A stretch of DNA of 39,301 nt from positions 1 through 39,301 of the forward strand of contig CABRFA010000010.1 of the NCBI GenBank assembly GCA_902470065.1, in the 5' to 3' direction. This document shows, one piece after another, positions 17,214-25,210 of this stretch (within the stretch, counting starts at the first letter, position 1; each line of letters begins with the position of its first letter). The notes beneath the pieces were generated by a model. The model was not told the DNA's origin. It was given only the letters and a program-made list of their open reading frames with translations, and did not search any database. The position numbers and the translations under genes are program-made. This DNA comes from an uncultured Collinsella sp. (GTDB lineage: Bacteria > Actinomycetota > Coriobacteriia > Coriobacteriales > Coriobacteriaceae).

Positions 17214-18074
17214 GTGTCCAATAAACCTCAGGACGCCGACTCCAAGCAGCCCGACTCGTCGTTCATTCAACTCGACGATGCAAAGAAAAAGGGCGCCGCC
17301 TCGGCGGCGTCCGCCCCTCGGCGCAGGACGCTGCTTGGCGCTCTGACGGCCGTCTGCATCGTCTTGATCGTTGTGTCGCTGGGTTTTGTCCAACCTTCTT
17401 CCAGCGGTGCATGGTCCATCGATTGGATCGCTCAGGCTGTGACAGGGGAGAGCGTCGTTGCCAAGGATGCGTCGGTTTCCGGCTCGATTACCGCTTCGGG
17501 CAAGGCTGCGCCCAAGGACTCCAAATCTTCGGACAATGCGAAGGACGGGTCGAAGGACTCAAAAAAGGATTCGAAGGAGAAGAAGTCTGAAAGCAAGGAC
17601 GGCGAGACGTCCAACAACGCGTCTGCTGGACAGGGCTCTGAATCCACCGGTGGATCGAGTTCTTCTGACGGCTCTTCTTCGGGCGGCGGCTCGGTGTCTG
17701 GCGGTGGATCTGCATCCAACAGTGGCGGCGCCTCTGCGGGCAATCAGGGCGGCTCGCAGCAGTCTGGCTACGTTACGGTGACGGTTGCGGTCACATCGAG
17801 CGCCGTGGGCAATCCTGTGTCTTCTGGTGGCACCTTCACCTTTAACGAGGGCGCAACTGCCTACGATGCCCTGTGCGCCTTGGGCCTTTCCGTGAATGCG
17901 CATGGCTCGTCGTACGGCACGTATGTCGCCGCTATCGGCGGTTTGGCCGAGAAGGAGCATGGTGGCACGAGCGGCTGGATGTACTCCGTTAACGGTGTGG
18001 CGCCCAACACGGCGTGCAGCAACTACGTCCTATCTAACGGCGACAGCGTAGTCTGGTATTACGTAACGGGCTAG
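17214..18074 (+). CDS. Membrane-tethered DUF4430 protein
   Basis: 286 aa from GTG 17214, with GGTGAGG just upstream; GTG 17205 is an alternative that directly follows the previous stop. An N-terminal cytoplasmic part of about 40 residues leads into one membrane helix (LLGALTAVCIVLIVVSLGFV). A Ser/Lys/Gly-rich spacer follows (about 85-185), then one DUF4430 domain (about 190-286) with GTSGWMYSVNG and DSVVWYYV. The topology places the domain outside. The gene begins within 10 bases of the giant gene's stop, so both should share the cobalamin-controlled transcript. Its spacer is close in composition to that of the giant protein. A role in receiving corrinoid near the membrane is inference. Confidence 0.85.
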   Translation: MSNKPQDADSKQPDSSFIQLDDAKKKGAASAASAPRRRTLLGALTAVCIVLIVVSLGFVQPSSSGAWSIDWIAQAVTGESVVAKDASVSGSITASGKAAPKDSKSSDNAKDGSKDSKKDSKEKKSESKDGETSNNASAGQGSESTGGSSSSDGSSSGGGSVSGGGSASNSGGASAGNQGGSQQSGYVTVTVAVTSSAVGNPVSSGGTFTFNEGATAYDALCALGLSVNAHGSSYGTYVAAIGGLAEKEHGGTSGWMYSVNGVAPNTACSNYVLSNGDSVVWYYVTG

Positions 18075-18095
18075 ATACCTCGACATAACGCGCCA

Positions 18096-18134
18096 AACGG
18101 GCGGTTCGGACAAACATCCGGGCCGCCCGTTTTT
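18096..18134 (+). terminator. Intrinsic terminator of the DUF4430 operon
   Basis: AACGGGCGG (18096-18104) pairs with CCGCCCGTT (18123-18131), an inner CGGA/TCCG pair strengthens it, and TTTTT closes it. It ends the riboswitch-controlled two-gene transcript. Confidence 0.88.
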
Positions 18135-18171
18135 CATGCGTAGAGGACTGGGTTGCCGGGTCTCTCGGCAA

Positions 18172-18207
18172 ACAAAAAACCGGTTGGAATGAGAATTCCA
18201 ACCGGTT
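18172..18207 (-). terminator. Intrinsic terminator of the gtrA-like genes
   Basis: A perfect 13-bp stem (18178-18190 with 18195-18207) and a 4-nt loop; on the minus strand TTTTTTGTTT follows. It ends the minus-strand transcript of the GtrA proteins 26 bases after the stop codon. Confidence 0.9.
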
Positions 18208-18233
18208 ATACATTCAAGCAAATGTCGAGCAAA

Positions 18234-18641
18234 CTATGACTGTGCGCCCTCGAGGAAGAAGCGACGGCTAAAGTAGTTATACCAGGTGACCAGGAACGTT
18301 GCGATGGCCTTCATGGCCTGGTAGCCGATGCTCAAAAACGTGACGCCCACAAACATGTACAGGTCGTTGAGGCCCAAACCGATCACCGACAGGATGGTGA
18401 AGATCGTGAACTCGCGCTTGCGGCTCATGCCCTCGCGGTGGTCGAACACGTACTTCATGCTGAGCCAGTAGTTGACCACGACGGACGTGATAAACGAGAT
18501 CGTGGTGCTCATCAAAAAGTCGAGGTGGAACAGCTCGACGAGCGCAATGAGCAAGCCCCAGTCGATGCCAAAGGAGATAAGACCCACGACAGCGAACTTG
18601 AGGAATTGCTTGGTATGAGGTTGTGCCAGTGCCTTGCGCAC
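18234..18641 (-). CDS. GtrA family membrane protein, copy 2
   Basis: 135 aa if started at the GTG at 18641; the open frame runs back to an ATG at 18722, but the added 27 residues look unlike the family. Four hydrophobic segments fit GtrA proteins, which act in flipping or presenting lipid-linked sugars for cell-surface glycosylation. It shares the block VVNYWLSMKYVFDHREGMSR and the end RRFFLEG with the copy at 18862-19257, so the two look like a tandem duplication. The start is uncertain because the site upstream (GGATG) is weak. Confidence 0.82.
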   Translation of the reverse strand: MRKALAQPHTKQFLKFAVVGLISFGIDWGLLIALVELFHLDFLMSTTISFITSVVVNYWLSMKYVFDHREGMSRKREFTIFTILSVIGLGLNDLYMFVGVTFLSIGYQAMKAIATFLVTWYNYFSRRFFLEGAQS

Positions 18642-18786
18642 GTAATCACATCCAATGCGTTGATGAATCGAGCAACGAGATACTTTAGAGCTTTTGCAAG
18701 GGAAACGTAAGGGCTTTGCCAAGAACTATACGAACTCGCCAAATATTCAAGAGGTAATCCGCAAACGTTGCAAATCTTACCGTAAA

Positions 18787-18836
18787 CGAGCAAAGCCCAC
18801 GAACAACGCAGCGCTCGATGCGCATCGTCCGTGGGC
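18787..18836 (-). terminator. Possible terminator between the two gtrA-like genes
   Basis: GCCCACG (18795-18801) pairs with CGTGGGC (18830-18836). On the minus strand TTTGCTCGTTT follows. The loop is long (28 bases), though it may fold further through GCGCTCGATGCGC, so the call is tentative. Confidence 0.4.
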
Positions 18837-18861
18837 CCCGTAGTGCAACGAGGAGGTCGAG

Positions 18862-19257
18862 CTACTTGGTCTCGTCGCCCTCCAGGAAGATCTTTCGGGT
18901 CACAAAGTTGTAGACCATAACAAGCGCGGTGGCGCAAATCTTGGCGATATTGGCCTCGAGCCCCAGGCCGGCGTTGAGCGCAAGCACGATGCCGTTGTTG
19001 AGCGCCAAGCCGATCACGGACAGCACGACAAAGATGATGAACTCGCGGCGGCGGCTCATGCCCTCCTTGTGCGCAAACACGTACTTCATGCTCGCGACGT
19101 AGTTAAAGATGAGCGAGACGATAAAGCCGCTGGTATTGGCGATCAGGATATTAAGGCCCAGACCGTAGTGGAGCAGATTCATGATGCCAAAGTCGATGAC
19201 GGTGGCGACGATGCCGACGACGCCAAACTTCATGATCTGCGCAAGGAGCTTTTGCAT
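18862..19257 (-). CDS. GtrA family membrane protein, copy 1
   Basis: 131 aa from the ATG at 19257, with AAGGCAGG 4 bases upstream. It has four membrane segments, the middle loop VASMKYVFAHKEGMSRRREF and a short charged tail ending FLEGDETK. GtrA proteins are thought to help move undecaprenyl- or polyprenyl-linked sugars across the membrane for polysaccharide or teichoic acid decoration; no glycosyltransferase lies nearby to name the sugar. It lies 78 bases downstream of fbp on the same strand and is followed by its paralogue, so it may be co-transcribed with either. Confidence 0.85.
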   Translation of the reverse strand: MQKLLAQIMKFGVVGIVATVIDFGIMNLLHYGLGLNILIANTSGFIVSLIFNYVASMKYVFAHKEGMSRRREFIIFVVLSVIGLALNNGIVLALNAGLGLEANIAKICATALVMVYNFVTRKIFLEGDETK

Positions 19258-19288
19258 GGTACCTGCCTTAGAGTGGCGCCGGAGCGCC

Positions 19289-19327
19289 GCGGGGATTACA
19301 AACTCAGCAAGTTTAGCCAATCCCCGC
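19289..19327. other. Nested hairpin between fbp and gtrA-like gene
   Basis: GCGGGGATT (19289-19297) pairs with AATCCCCGC (19319-19327), and inside it AAACT (19300-19304) pairs with AGTTT (19310-19314). There is no T-run on either strand, so it is not a standard terminator. It could stabilise or process the fbp message. Confidence 0.5.
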
Positions 19328-19335
19328 AGGCGGGG

Positions 19336-21252
19336 CTAGGCGCGCTCCTCGATAGCACCGTTTCTATATGCATCGAGCAGCTGGCGTAGGTCCTGGATTT
19401 GGCTGCGGATCTTGGCGCCAGTGTCGGTATCGCTGACCATGCGGCGGCGGTCGGCCTCGTCAAAGCGGTTGGTCTCGCTTTCGATGTCAACGTTGCGGGT
19501 GAGTGCCTCGGCAACGGTGGTAAAGGCCTGGTGCGACTTGAGGCGGCATCCGCGCGAGCTCGAGATGAGCGTGTAGCCGGCGATGCCCGTTTTGGGGTGG
19601 TAGGCGCGACAGAAACCGCCGTCGATGACCAGCAGCTTACCGTTGGCGCGGATGGGCTGCTCGCCCTTGGTGGTTTTGACCGGGGTATGGCCGTTGATGA
19701 TGTGGCCGGTCGGCGAACATGCCATGGGGGCAACGCCGAACTCGTGCATGATGTCGTCGCAGACCGAGGGCGACTTGGTAAGCGTAAAGTACGGGTCCAT
19801 CGGCTCGACCCAGGTGCTCTTATCGGCGATATAGGCGCGCTCAAAGGTACGCACCAGGCGTCCGCTGGCGGGTGAGTTAAAGCCGATCCACAGGTACCAC
19901 ATCCAGTCGAGGGCGTCACGGTCGCCCACGCGCCAGGCGCGGCGGGCGATGCGGTCGCAAAAATCGAGATAATCGCGGCCAGCGTGCCAGGTGCCCAGAC
20001 AGTTCATGCTGCTAAAGGTACCGTCCTCGTTGAGCGGCACGCAGCCGTGGAACAGCAGGTTGCCGTTGGCGACCTTATACATGGAGCCGTGGGTATAGAG
20101 GAAATCGATGTGGCGATGCAGGTGATCGGCGGTGACAAATTCGGACACGAGCTTGTCGATGATGTGCTGTTCCTGGGGCGTGAGTGTGTAAGGGTCCGTT
20201 GGGTCGACGGTGGGGAAGTCGTTGGTCGTGAGCGGCCACACGCTGCCGTCGGCAAGCGTGACTGTGCCGGTGTTGTGGTCGATCTTGTCGAGTAGCAGGC
20301 GGTCGGTCATGTCGAACTCGGGGTGGCGCTGGATAATCTGGCCCTCGAGTTTAAAGAGCAGCACGTTGATGGCCTTGATCAGCGGGGTGATGGACTCGCC
20401 GGCGGTATAGGTGGCGTCGGCGAAGGCGACAAGCTCGCGCAGCGAGATGCCATAGTCGTTCTCGAGAATCTCGTAGTTGTCGTAGCGCAGGTTGTTGCGC
20501 AGCACCGTGGCGATGCAGGCGGGCTCACCGGCCGCAGCGCCCATCCACAGCAGGTCGTGGTTGCCCCACTGAATATCGAGCGAATGATAGGTGAGCAGGC
20601 GGTCCATAATCTTGGCCGCGCCGCCACCGCGGTCGAAAATGTCGCCCACCAAGTGCAGGTGGTCGACGGCGAGGCGCTTGATGAGCGAGGCAAGCGACTC
20701 GATAAAGTCGTCGGCGCTGGCGGTCTCCAAGATGGATTCGATAATGCGCTCGTGATAACGCACGCGGTAGTTGTTCTCGTCTGGATGCGTGTGCAGCAAC
20801 TCGTCGATGATGTAGGCGTAATCACGCGGGATGGCCTTACGCACCTTGGAGCGGGTGTAGCGACTCGAAAGCGAGCGGGCAACCACAATGAGCTGGTCGA
20901 GCATGGTCTTGTACCAGGTGGGCGAGTCCTCGCGCCGGCTGCGGACAAGATCGATCTTCTCGCGCGGATAGTAGATGAGCGTGCACAGCTCGCCCTTTTC
21001 GTCAAAGGAGAGCGTGTCGCCAAAGATCTCGTCGACATGCTCGCGTACGACGCCCGAGCAGTTGTTGAGGATGTGCATAAAGGCTTCGTACTCGCCATGC
21101 ACATCGCTCATAAAATGCTCGGTGCCCTTGGGTAGGTTGAGGATGGCCGAGAGGTTGATGATCTCGGTGAATGCGGATTGCTCGGTGGGGAACTGTCTCG
21201 ACAGCAGGCGCAGATACTTGAAGTCTTGCGGATTGCGATCGAATGCGACCAT
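19336..21252 (-). CDS. fbp: Fructose-1,6-bisphosphatase, class III
   Basis: 638 aa, the usual size for the class III enzyme, which removes the 1-phosphate of fructose 1,6-bisphosphate in gluconeogenesis. The calcineurin-like metal sites are present: FMSDVHGEYEAF (Asp50, His52), VGDIFDRGGGA, QWGNHDLLW and the C-terminal NGHTPVK and VIDGGFCRAYH. The start is the ATG at 21252, with GGAAGG 6 bases upstream. The same frame stays open for another 385 codons into the reverse strand of degV, but that part has no family similarity. The gene is divergent from degV. Confidence 0.95.
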   Translation of the reverse strand: MVAFDRNPQDFKYLRLLSRQFPTEQSAFTEIINLSAILNLPKGTEHFMSDVHGEYEAFMHILNNCSGVVREHVDEIFGDTLSFDEKGELCTLIYYPREKIDLVRSRREDSPTWYKTMLDQLIVVARSLSSRYTRSKVRKAIPRDYAYIIDELLHTHPDENNYRVRYHERIIESILETASADDFIESLASLIKRLAVDHLHLVGDIFDRGGGAAKIMDRLLTYHSLDIQWGNHDLLWMGAAAGEPACIATVLRNNLRYDNYEILENDYGISLRELVAFADATYTAGESITPLIKAINVLLFKLEGQIIQRHPEFDMTDRLLLDKIDHNTGTVTLADGSVWPLTTNDFPTVDPTDPYTLTPQEQHIIDKLVSEFVTADHLHRHIDFLYTHGSMYKVANGNLLFHGCVPLNEDGTFSSMNCLGTWHAGRDYLDFCDRIARRAWRVGDRDALDWMWYLWIGFNSPASGRLVRTFERAYIADKSTWVEPMDPYFTLTKSPSVCDDIMHEFGVAPMACSPTGHIINGHTPVKTTKGEQPIRANGKLLVIDGGFCRAYHPKTGIAGYTLISSSRGCRLKSHQAFTTVAEALTRNVDIESETNRFDEADRRRMVSDTDTGAKIRSQIQDLRQLLDAYRNGAIEERA

Positions 21253-21570
21253 GAAGCACCTTCCGATGTGGTTGGTAAAACTGACAAACAGCGTCAAACG
21301 TTTATCAGTATGCGCCGCTTTTGTTTCGATTGGGGATGGGAGGTCGAATTGTTGGCCGAACGGTTTGGTAAATCGATTTAGTTGAGGTAGATATGGCGGT
21401 TGAGTGGAGACGCAGGGTCGTTTTTGCAGACGCATGCCTCCGGGATCGATAGAGATGATGACGGTAAAGATGTTCACTATCTTTGGTTCAATTTGGTAAA
21501 TAGTGGACATTTGTACCGTATTCACGCTTGCTGTGCAATAATTTACGCAGCAATGAGTAAGGAGCCTCAT
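21253..21570. other. Divergent intergenic region of fbp and degV
   Basis: 318 bases holding the promoters of both genes. A 9-bp inverted repeat with one mismatch (21472-21480 with 21500-21508) precedes a TTGTAC (21511-21516) that could be the degV -35 box, with CAATAA about 19 bases further. No small gene was seen. Confidence 0.45.
21472..21508 (+). promoter_or_regulatory. Candidate operator upstream of degV
   Basis: GTTCACTAT and ATAGTGGAC form an inverted repeat (8 of 9 pairs) separated by 19 bases, immediately before a possible -35 box. Wide spacing makes chance occurrence quite possible. Confidence 0.3.
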
Positions 21571-22461
21571 ATGAGTGATTTTGTCCTGACCTGTGAATCC
21601 GCCGCCGATCGAACCCGTGAGTTCTTTGCGTCGCGTAATATTTCTGTCGTGTGTTTTCATTACGAGATCGACGATGTTGTCTATACGGACGATCTGTATC
21701 AGTCGATTACGCCGGACGAGTTTTTTGCCCAGATTGCCGCGGGCGCTATGCCCAAGACGTCTCAGGTGAGCGTGGGTGAGTACGAGGAGTTCTGGGAGCC
21801 GTTCGTTGCCGAGGGTAAAGACGTGCTGCACCTGACGTTGTCGTCGGGTATTTCGGGCACATATGGATCGGCCTGCGTTGCGGCGCAGATGCTCGCGGAT
21901 CGCTATCCCCAGGGCGGTAAGGTGCGCGTCATCGATTCGTTGGCGGCGTCTTCGGGCTTTGGCCTGCTGGTGGAGTGTGCCGCCGACGTTCGCGATAGCG
22001 GCGCTTCGCTCGACGAGACGGCCGCTTGGATTGAGGAGCATAAACTCAACCTGCACCACTGGTTCTTCTCGACCGATCTGTCGAGTTACCTGCGCGGCGG
22101 TCGCATTTCGGCCGCGAGCGCGATCATCGGCACGGCGCTCAAGATTTGCCCGCTCATGACGGTCGATTGCGAAGGTGAGCTGGCGCCACGCGAGAAGATT
22201 CGCACCAAGAAGCGCGCGATCTCCGAGATGGCCAAGACCGTGATGGCGCATGTGCAGGACGGCGCGAACTATTCGGGCAAGTGCATCATGTCGCACTCGG
22301 CGTGCCGCGAGGACGCCGAGGCCGTTGCGGCACTGATAGAGGAACAGGTTCCGCAGCTCAAAGGCAAGATCGAGATCAATAGCATCGGTGCTCTGATTGG
22401 CTCGCATACCGGCCCCGGCACGGTGGCCGTCTTCTTTATGGGTGACAAGCGCGTGGACTAA
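21571..22461 (+). CDS. DegV family fatty-acid-binding protein
   Basis: 296 aa. DegV/FakB proteins bind a fatty acid and, with the kinase FakA, present it for phosphorylation to acyl phosphate. Family marks are the N-terminal CESAADR (in place of the usual TDS), LSSGISGTYGSA, DSLAASSGFG, the Arg loop RGGRIS and LKICPLM, followed by a C-terminal GSHTGPGTVAVFF. The ATG at 21571 has AAGGAG 6 bases upstream; the ATG at 21553 lies before this site and is rejected. No fakA is near, so the partner must be elsewhere. Confidence 0.9.
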   Translation: MSDFVLTCESAADRTREFFASRNISVVCFHYEIDDVVYTDDLYQSITPDEFFAQIAAGAMPKTSQVSVGEYEEFWEPFVAEGKDVLHLTLSSGISGTYGSACVAAQMLADRYPQGGKVRVIDSLAASSGFGLLVECAADVRDSGASLDETAAWIEEHKLNLHHWFFSTDLSSYLRGGRISAASAIIGTALKICPLMTVDCEGELAPREKIRTKKRAISEMAKTVMAHVQDGANYSGKCIMSHSACREDAEAVAALIEEQVPQLKGKIEINSIGALIGSHTGPGTVAVFFMGDKRVD

Positions 22462-22521
22462 CGTTTGTGGGCTGGCTGACGGTTTTAACGGCTACGCCTG
22501 TTCTCCTGACATTCGATAACA

Positions 22522-22557
22522 GAAAAAGGCCCGTCCCGTTGTTTGCGGGGCAGGCCT
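22522..22557 (-). terminator. Intrinsic terminator of the TIM-barrel gene
   Basis: AAGGCC (22527-22532) pairs with GGCCTT (22553-22558) and CCCG (22535-22538) with CGGG (22545-22548). TTTTT follows on the minus strand. It may also serve degV from the other side. Confidence 0.75.
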
Positions 22558-22568
22558 TGCTGTTGCGG

Positions 22569-23660
22569 CTAGCGTTTCTTTCCGCGGAAGAAGAAGCCGT
22601 GCAGCGAGGGCTTGAGTCCGCGGTTGGCGCGACGTTCCTCGATATGATCGTGGATCGAAGCGACGCGTTCGATGACTTCGTCGGGGATCGGCACATCGGG
22701 ATTCATGTTCTCGACCTGGCTGACCTCGGCGGCGGCGACCTGGTCGATAATGGGCACATCGTCGCGCGAGATGACGGGCGTGGCGTCTTCCTTCATCTTG
22801 CGATAGCGCTGCATCATGTCGGTCTGAAGCTGCTGGGCCGAAGGCGGCGTCCAGATGATGGCATTGGCGCCGGCAGCGATGGTCTCACGGATGCTCTCGG
22901 GCGTCTTGCCGCCCGGTGCGATGAGCGGCAGGTTGGGATAGTGCTCGCGCAGTTCACGCAGGACCTGCGGCGTGTTCTTGCCGGCCGCGATGTTGAGGAT
23001 CTTGGCTCCGGCGCGCACCTTGGCGTGAGCATCGTCGTCGCAGCGAACGACCGTGGCGATGACGGGGATGTCGGCGATGTTGGTGATGTGCTCGACCATC
23101 TCGGCGGTAGCGGGGGAATTGACCACGCAGCCCGCCGCGCCCTGCATCTCGGAGACGGCCGCCATCTGCACGGAGCGCTTACCGGTGGTGGTGCCGCCGC
23201 CAACGCCCACAAAGACCGGGCACTCGGCAACGGTCAGCAGCGCCTGCGTAATGGCGGGCTGCGGCGTGAAGGGGTAGACGGCAAACACGGCGTCGGCATT
23301 GGAATTGCGGATGACCGCCACGTCGGTGGTGTAGATGAGCGATTTGATGCGGCGGCCAAAGAGCGTAAAGCCGCTGGCCTCCTCGATCTCGTCGGGCATG
23401 CGAAGGGCCGCCTTGCGTAAACGTCCGTCGATGGGCAGTGGCTCCATGGGGAGCAGTCCGTTGGGGGTCACGGCTACCTGGGGCTCGGTGAACTCGTCTG
23501 CGAGCTCGACCTCGGAGAAATCGACCGAGGCGACGATGTCCTCGTGAACCTCGGCGGGTACATCGATGGGAGCTTGGTCGTTTGCCGCGGCAGGCGTGTC
23601 GAAGGAGCTGGTGCCGACAAAGGCGTCGACGCGTTCGTTCAAATCGTTGAGAGAATCCAT
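22569..23660 (-). CDS. TIM-barrel protein of unknown function
   Basis: 363 aa. After an acidic N-terminal region of about 80 residues comes what looks like a phosphate-binding TIM barrel. VFVGVGGGTTTGKRS and LIAPGGKTPESIRETIAAGA resemble the later phosphate-binding strands of KDPG-aldolase-like and NanE-like enzymes, with AKILNIAAGKNTP between them. I cannot name the substrate. The C-terminal 60 residues are charged and end in FFFRGKKR, which could bind nucleic acid or membrane. It is a single-gene unit with its own terminator, divergent from the small membrane protein gene. Confidence 0.7.
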   Translation of the reverse strand: MDSLNDLNERVDAFVGTSSFDTPAAANDQAPIDVPAEVHEDIVASVDFSEVELADEFTEPQVAVTPNGLLPMEPLPIDGRLRKAALRMPDEIEEASGFTLFGRRIKSLIYTTDVAVIRNSNADAVFAVYPFTPQPAITQALLTVAECPVFVGVGGGTTTGKRSVQMAAVSEMQGAAGCVVNSPATAEMVEHITNIADIPVIATVVRCDDDAHAKVRAGAKILNIAAGKNTPQVLRELREHYPNLPLIAPGGKTPESIRETIAAGANAIIWTPPSAQQLQTDMMQRYRKMKEDATPVISRDDVPIIDQVAAAEVSQVENMNPDVPIPDEVIERVASIHDHIEERRANRGLKPSLHGFFFRGKKR

Positions 23661-23852
23661 GGCGGTCCGTTTCTATGCTGTGCGGTCGGCAGTGTACGAC
23701 CGGCGTTGCGAGTGCTAAATCGTTTGACGAGTTGATTTTTCCCCGCTGCGCCATCCGTTAGACTGAAGGGCCGGCGAACGTGAAGGAGCTGTGGTGGCGG
23801 GAATCGAGGTGCTATCTTGAATGTCCCGTATACAAAAGAGAGGTGACGCGGT

Positions 23853-24023
23853 ATGGAATTCTCGGCAATGTTGGGCTCGATTGGCCTATGCGTGGGCGCA
23901 ATCGTTGCCGCCGCGGTCATCTACTTTGCGGTCACGGCCATTAAGGGCAAAAAGGCTGAGCGCAAGGAGCGTGAAGCGCTTGCGCGGCATGAGGACCAGC
24001 AGGACAGGCGCGCACGGCGATAG
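23853..24023 (+). CDS. Small single-pass membrane protein (56 aa)
   Basis: ATG at 23853 with AGAGAGGTG about 8 bases upstream; stop at 24021-24023. The first 30 residues contain one hydrophobic helix (LGSIGLCVGAIVAAAVIYFA) and the remaining 26 are strongly charged (KGKKAERKERE and onward), a tail that should stay in the cytoplasm. Similar tiny proteins often modulate membrane partners or are accessory subunits, but nothing specific can be said. It faces the convergent methyltransferase gene 24 bases away. Confidence 0.65.
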   Translation: MEFSAMLGSIGLCVGAIVAAAVIYFAVTAIKGKKAERKEREALARHEDQQDRRARR

Positions 24024-24047
24024 CTTGTTGAGTTTTGAATCCGTGCG

Positions 24048-25151
24048 CTAGCTGCGTTTTCGGACCAGGGCGATATAGAAGCCCTCAAAGTCGCGACTGG
24101 GCGGAATGGTCAGCGTGCCGGGCATGCCGTTGGCAATGGCCGAGACGTGGCCTTCGGCAATGGCTTCGGTAAGGGCGTTGCACTCGATATGCGGATCCTC
24201 GCCGGCACCCTGGGCGCGACGCGCTTCGCTTTCGCTTGGCGTGCCGTCGAGGGGGATGAGCTCGCAGTCCATGTGCTTGTCGAGGGCCTCTTGCAGGGCA
24301 TCCTCGTTTTCCTGCGGCAAGATCGAACAGGTCGAATAGACGAGCGTGCCGCCCGGTTTGAGGGCCCCCATGGCGCGGTCCAGAAGCGCGCGCTGCGAGC
24401 GGGCGCACTTAACGAGCAACTGTTCGGTGAGGCCGCGCAGGCTCTTTTCGTTGCCGCTGATGACGGTGCCCGTGCCGGTGCAGGGGGCGTCGAGCAGGAT
24501 ACGGTCAAAGCGGAAGAACTCGTCGAGCTCGCGTGCGTCGATGCGCATGACGGGCACGTTTTTGGCGCCCTGGCGGCCCAAGTTGGCCTCGAGCTTTTCG
24601 GCGCGGGGAATGCTCATCTCGCAGGCTGTGAGGTGCGCCTGTCCCTGGGTGAGGGCGGCGATCTGCGTCGTCTTGCCGCCGGGGGCCGCGCACATGTCCA
24701 AGATGTCCTCGCCGGCCTGAGCGCCTAATACCAAAGGCGGCATCATGGACGACAGACTTTGCAAGTAGATCTTGCCGTCGCGGTAGATGTCGAGATCCCA
24801 CAGATCGGAAACCTGGGCCTCGGGCAGGACAAAGGCTTCTGGGTACCAGGCAACGGGGTTGTGGGCGATGCCGGCGGCATCGAGCGCCGCAGCGATGTCC
24901 TCGGCGGTCGCCTTGAGCGTGTTGGCGCGCAGCGTGACCGGGCGCGCGGCTGCGGCGCCAAAGCCTTCGATCATGAGCTCGGCATCGGCAGGCGTATAGG
25001 CGCCAGCAATCGTGTCGACCATAAAGCGCGGCAGGTCGACGGCGGAGTGTTGGGCGGCAAGCTGATCGGAAAGCTCGGTGGCGGCAAACTGCCTAAGCTT
25101 GAGCTCGGGCTTAACCTGCTTTTTCTGCCTACGACGACGCGGCTTCGACAT
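24048..25151 (-). CDS. RsmB/NOP-family RNA 5-methylcytosine methyltransferase
   Basis: 367 aa. It transfers a methyl group from SAM to C5 of cytosine in rRNA or tRNA. The SAM loop is DMCAAPGGKTTQ (152-163). Two cysteines match the family mechanism: DAPCTGTG (Cys224, product release) and YSTCS (Cys275, nucleophile). A basic N-terminus (RRRRQKKQ) should aid RNA binding. It lacks the NusB-like domain of E. coli RsmB, so it is closer to the RsmF/YebU or archaeal type; the exact target base is unknown. It lies 59 bases downstream of the MetRS-like gene on the same strand. Confidence 0.88.
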   Translation of the reverse strand: MSKPRRRRQKKQVKPELKLRQFAATELSDQLAAQHSAVDLPRFMVDTIAGAYTPADAELMIEGFGAAAARPVTLRANTLKATAEDIAAALDAAGIAHNPVAWYPEAFVLPEAQVSDLWDLDIYRDGKIYLQSLSSMMPPLVLGAQAGEDILDMCAAPGGKTTQIAALTQGQAHLTACEMSIPRAEKLEANLGRQGAKNVPVMRIDARELDEFFRFDRILLDAPCTGTGTVISGNEKSLRGLTEQLLVKCARSQRALLDRAMGALKPGGTLVYSTCSILPQENEDALQEALDKHMDCELIPLDGTPSESEARRAQGAGEDPHIECNALTEAIAEGHVSAIANGMPGTLTIPPSRDFEGFYIALVRKRS

Positions 25152-25210
25152 CCGTCTTTCCTTCCCGTCCCAATTTGACTACTTTCCGGGTACGCTGCTG
25201 CTGGCGTGTT

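Noticed and set aside
21253..22407. The fbp reading frame stays open for 385 codons beyond its start, opposite degV
   Set aside because: The extra part has no family similarity, a good ribosome site lies at the ATG at 21252, and degV is clearly real on the other strand. High GC explains the lack of stops.
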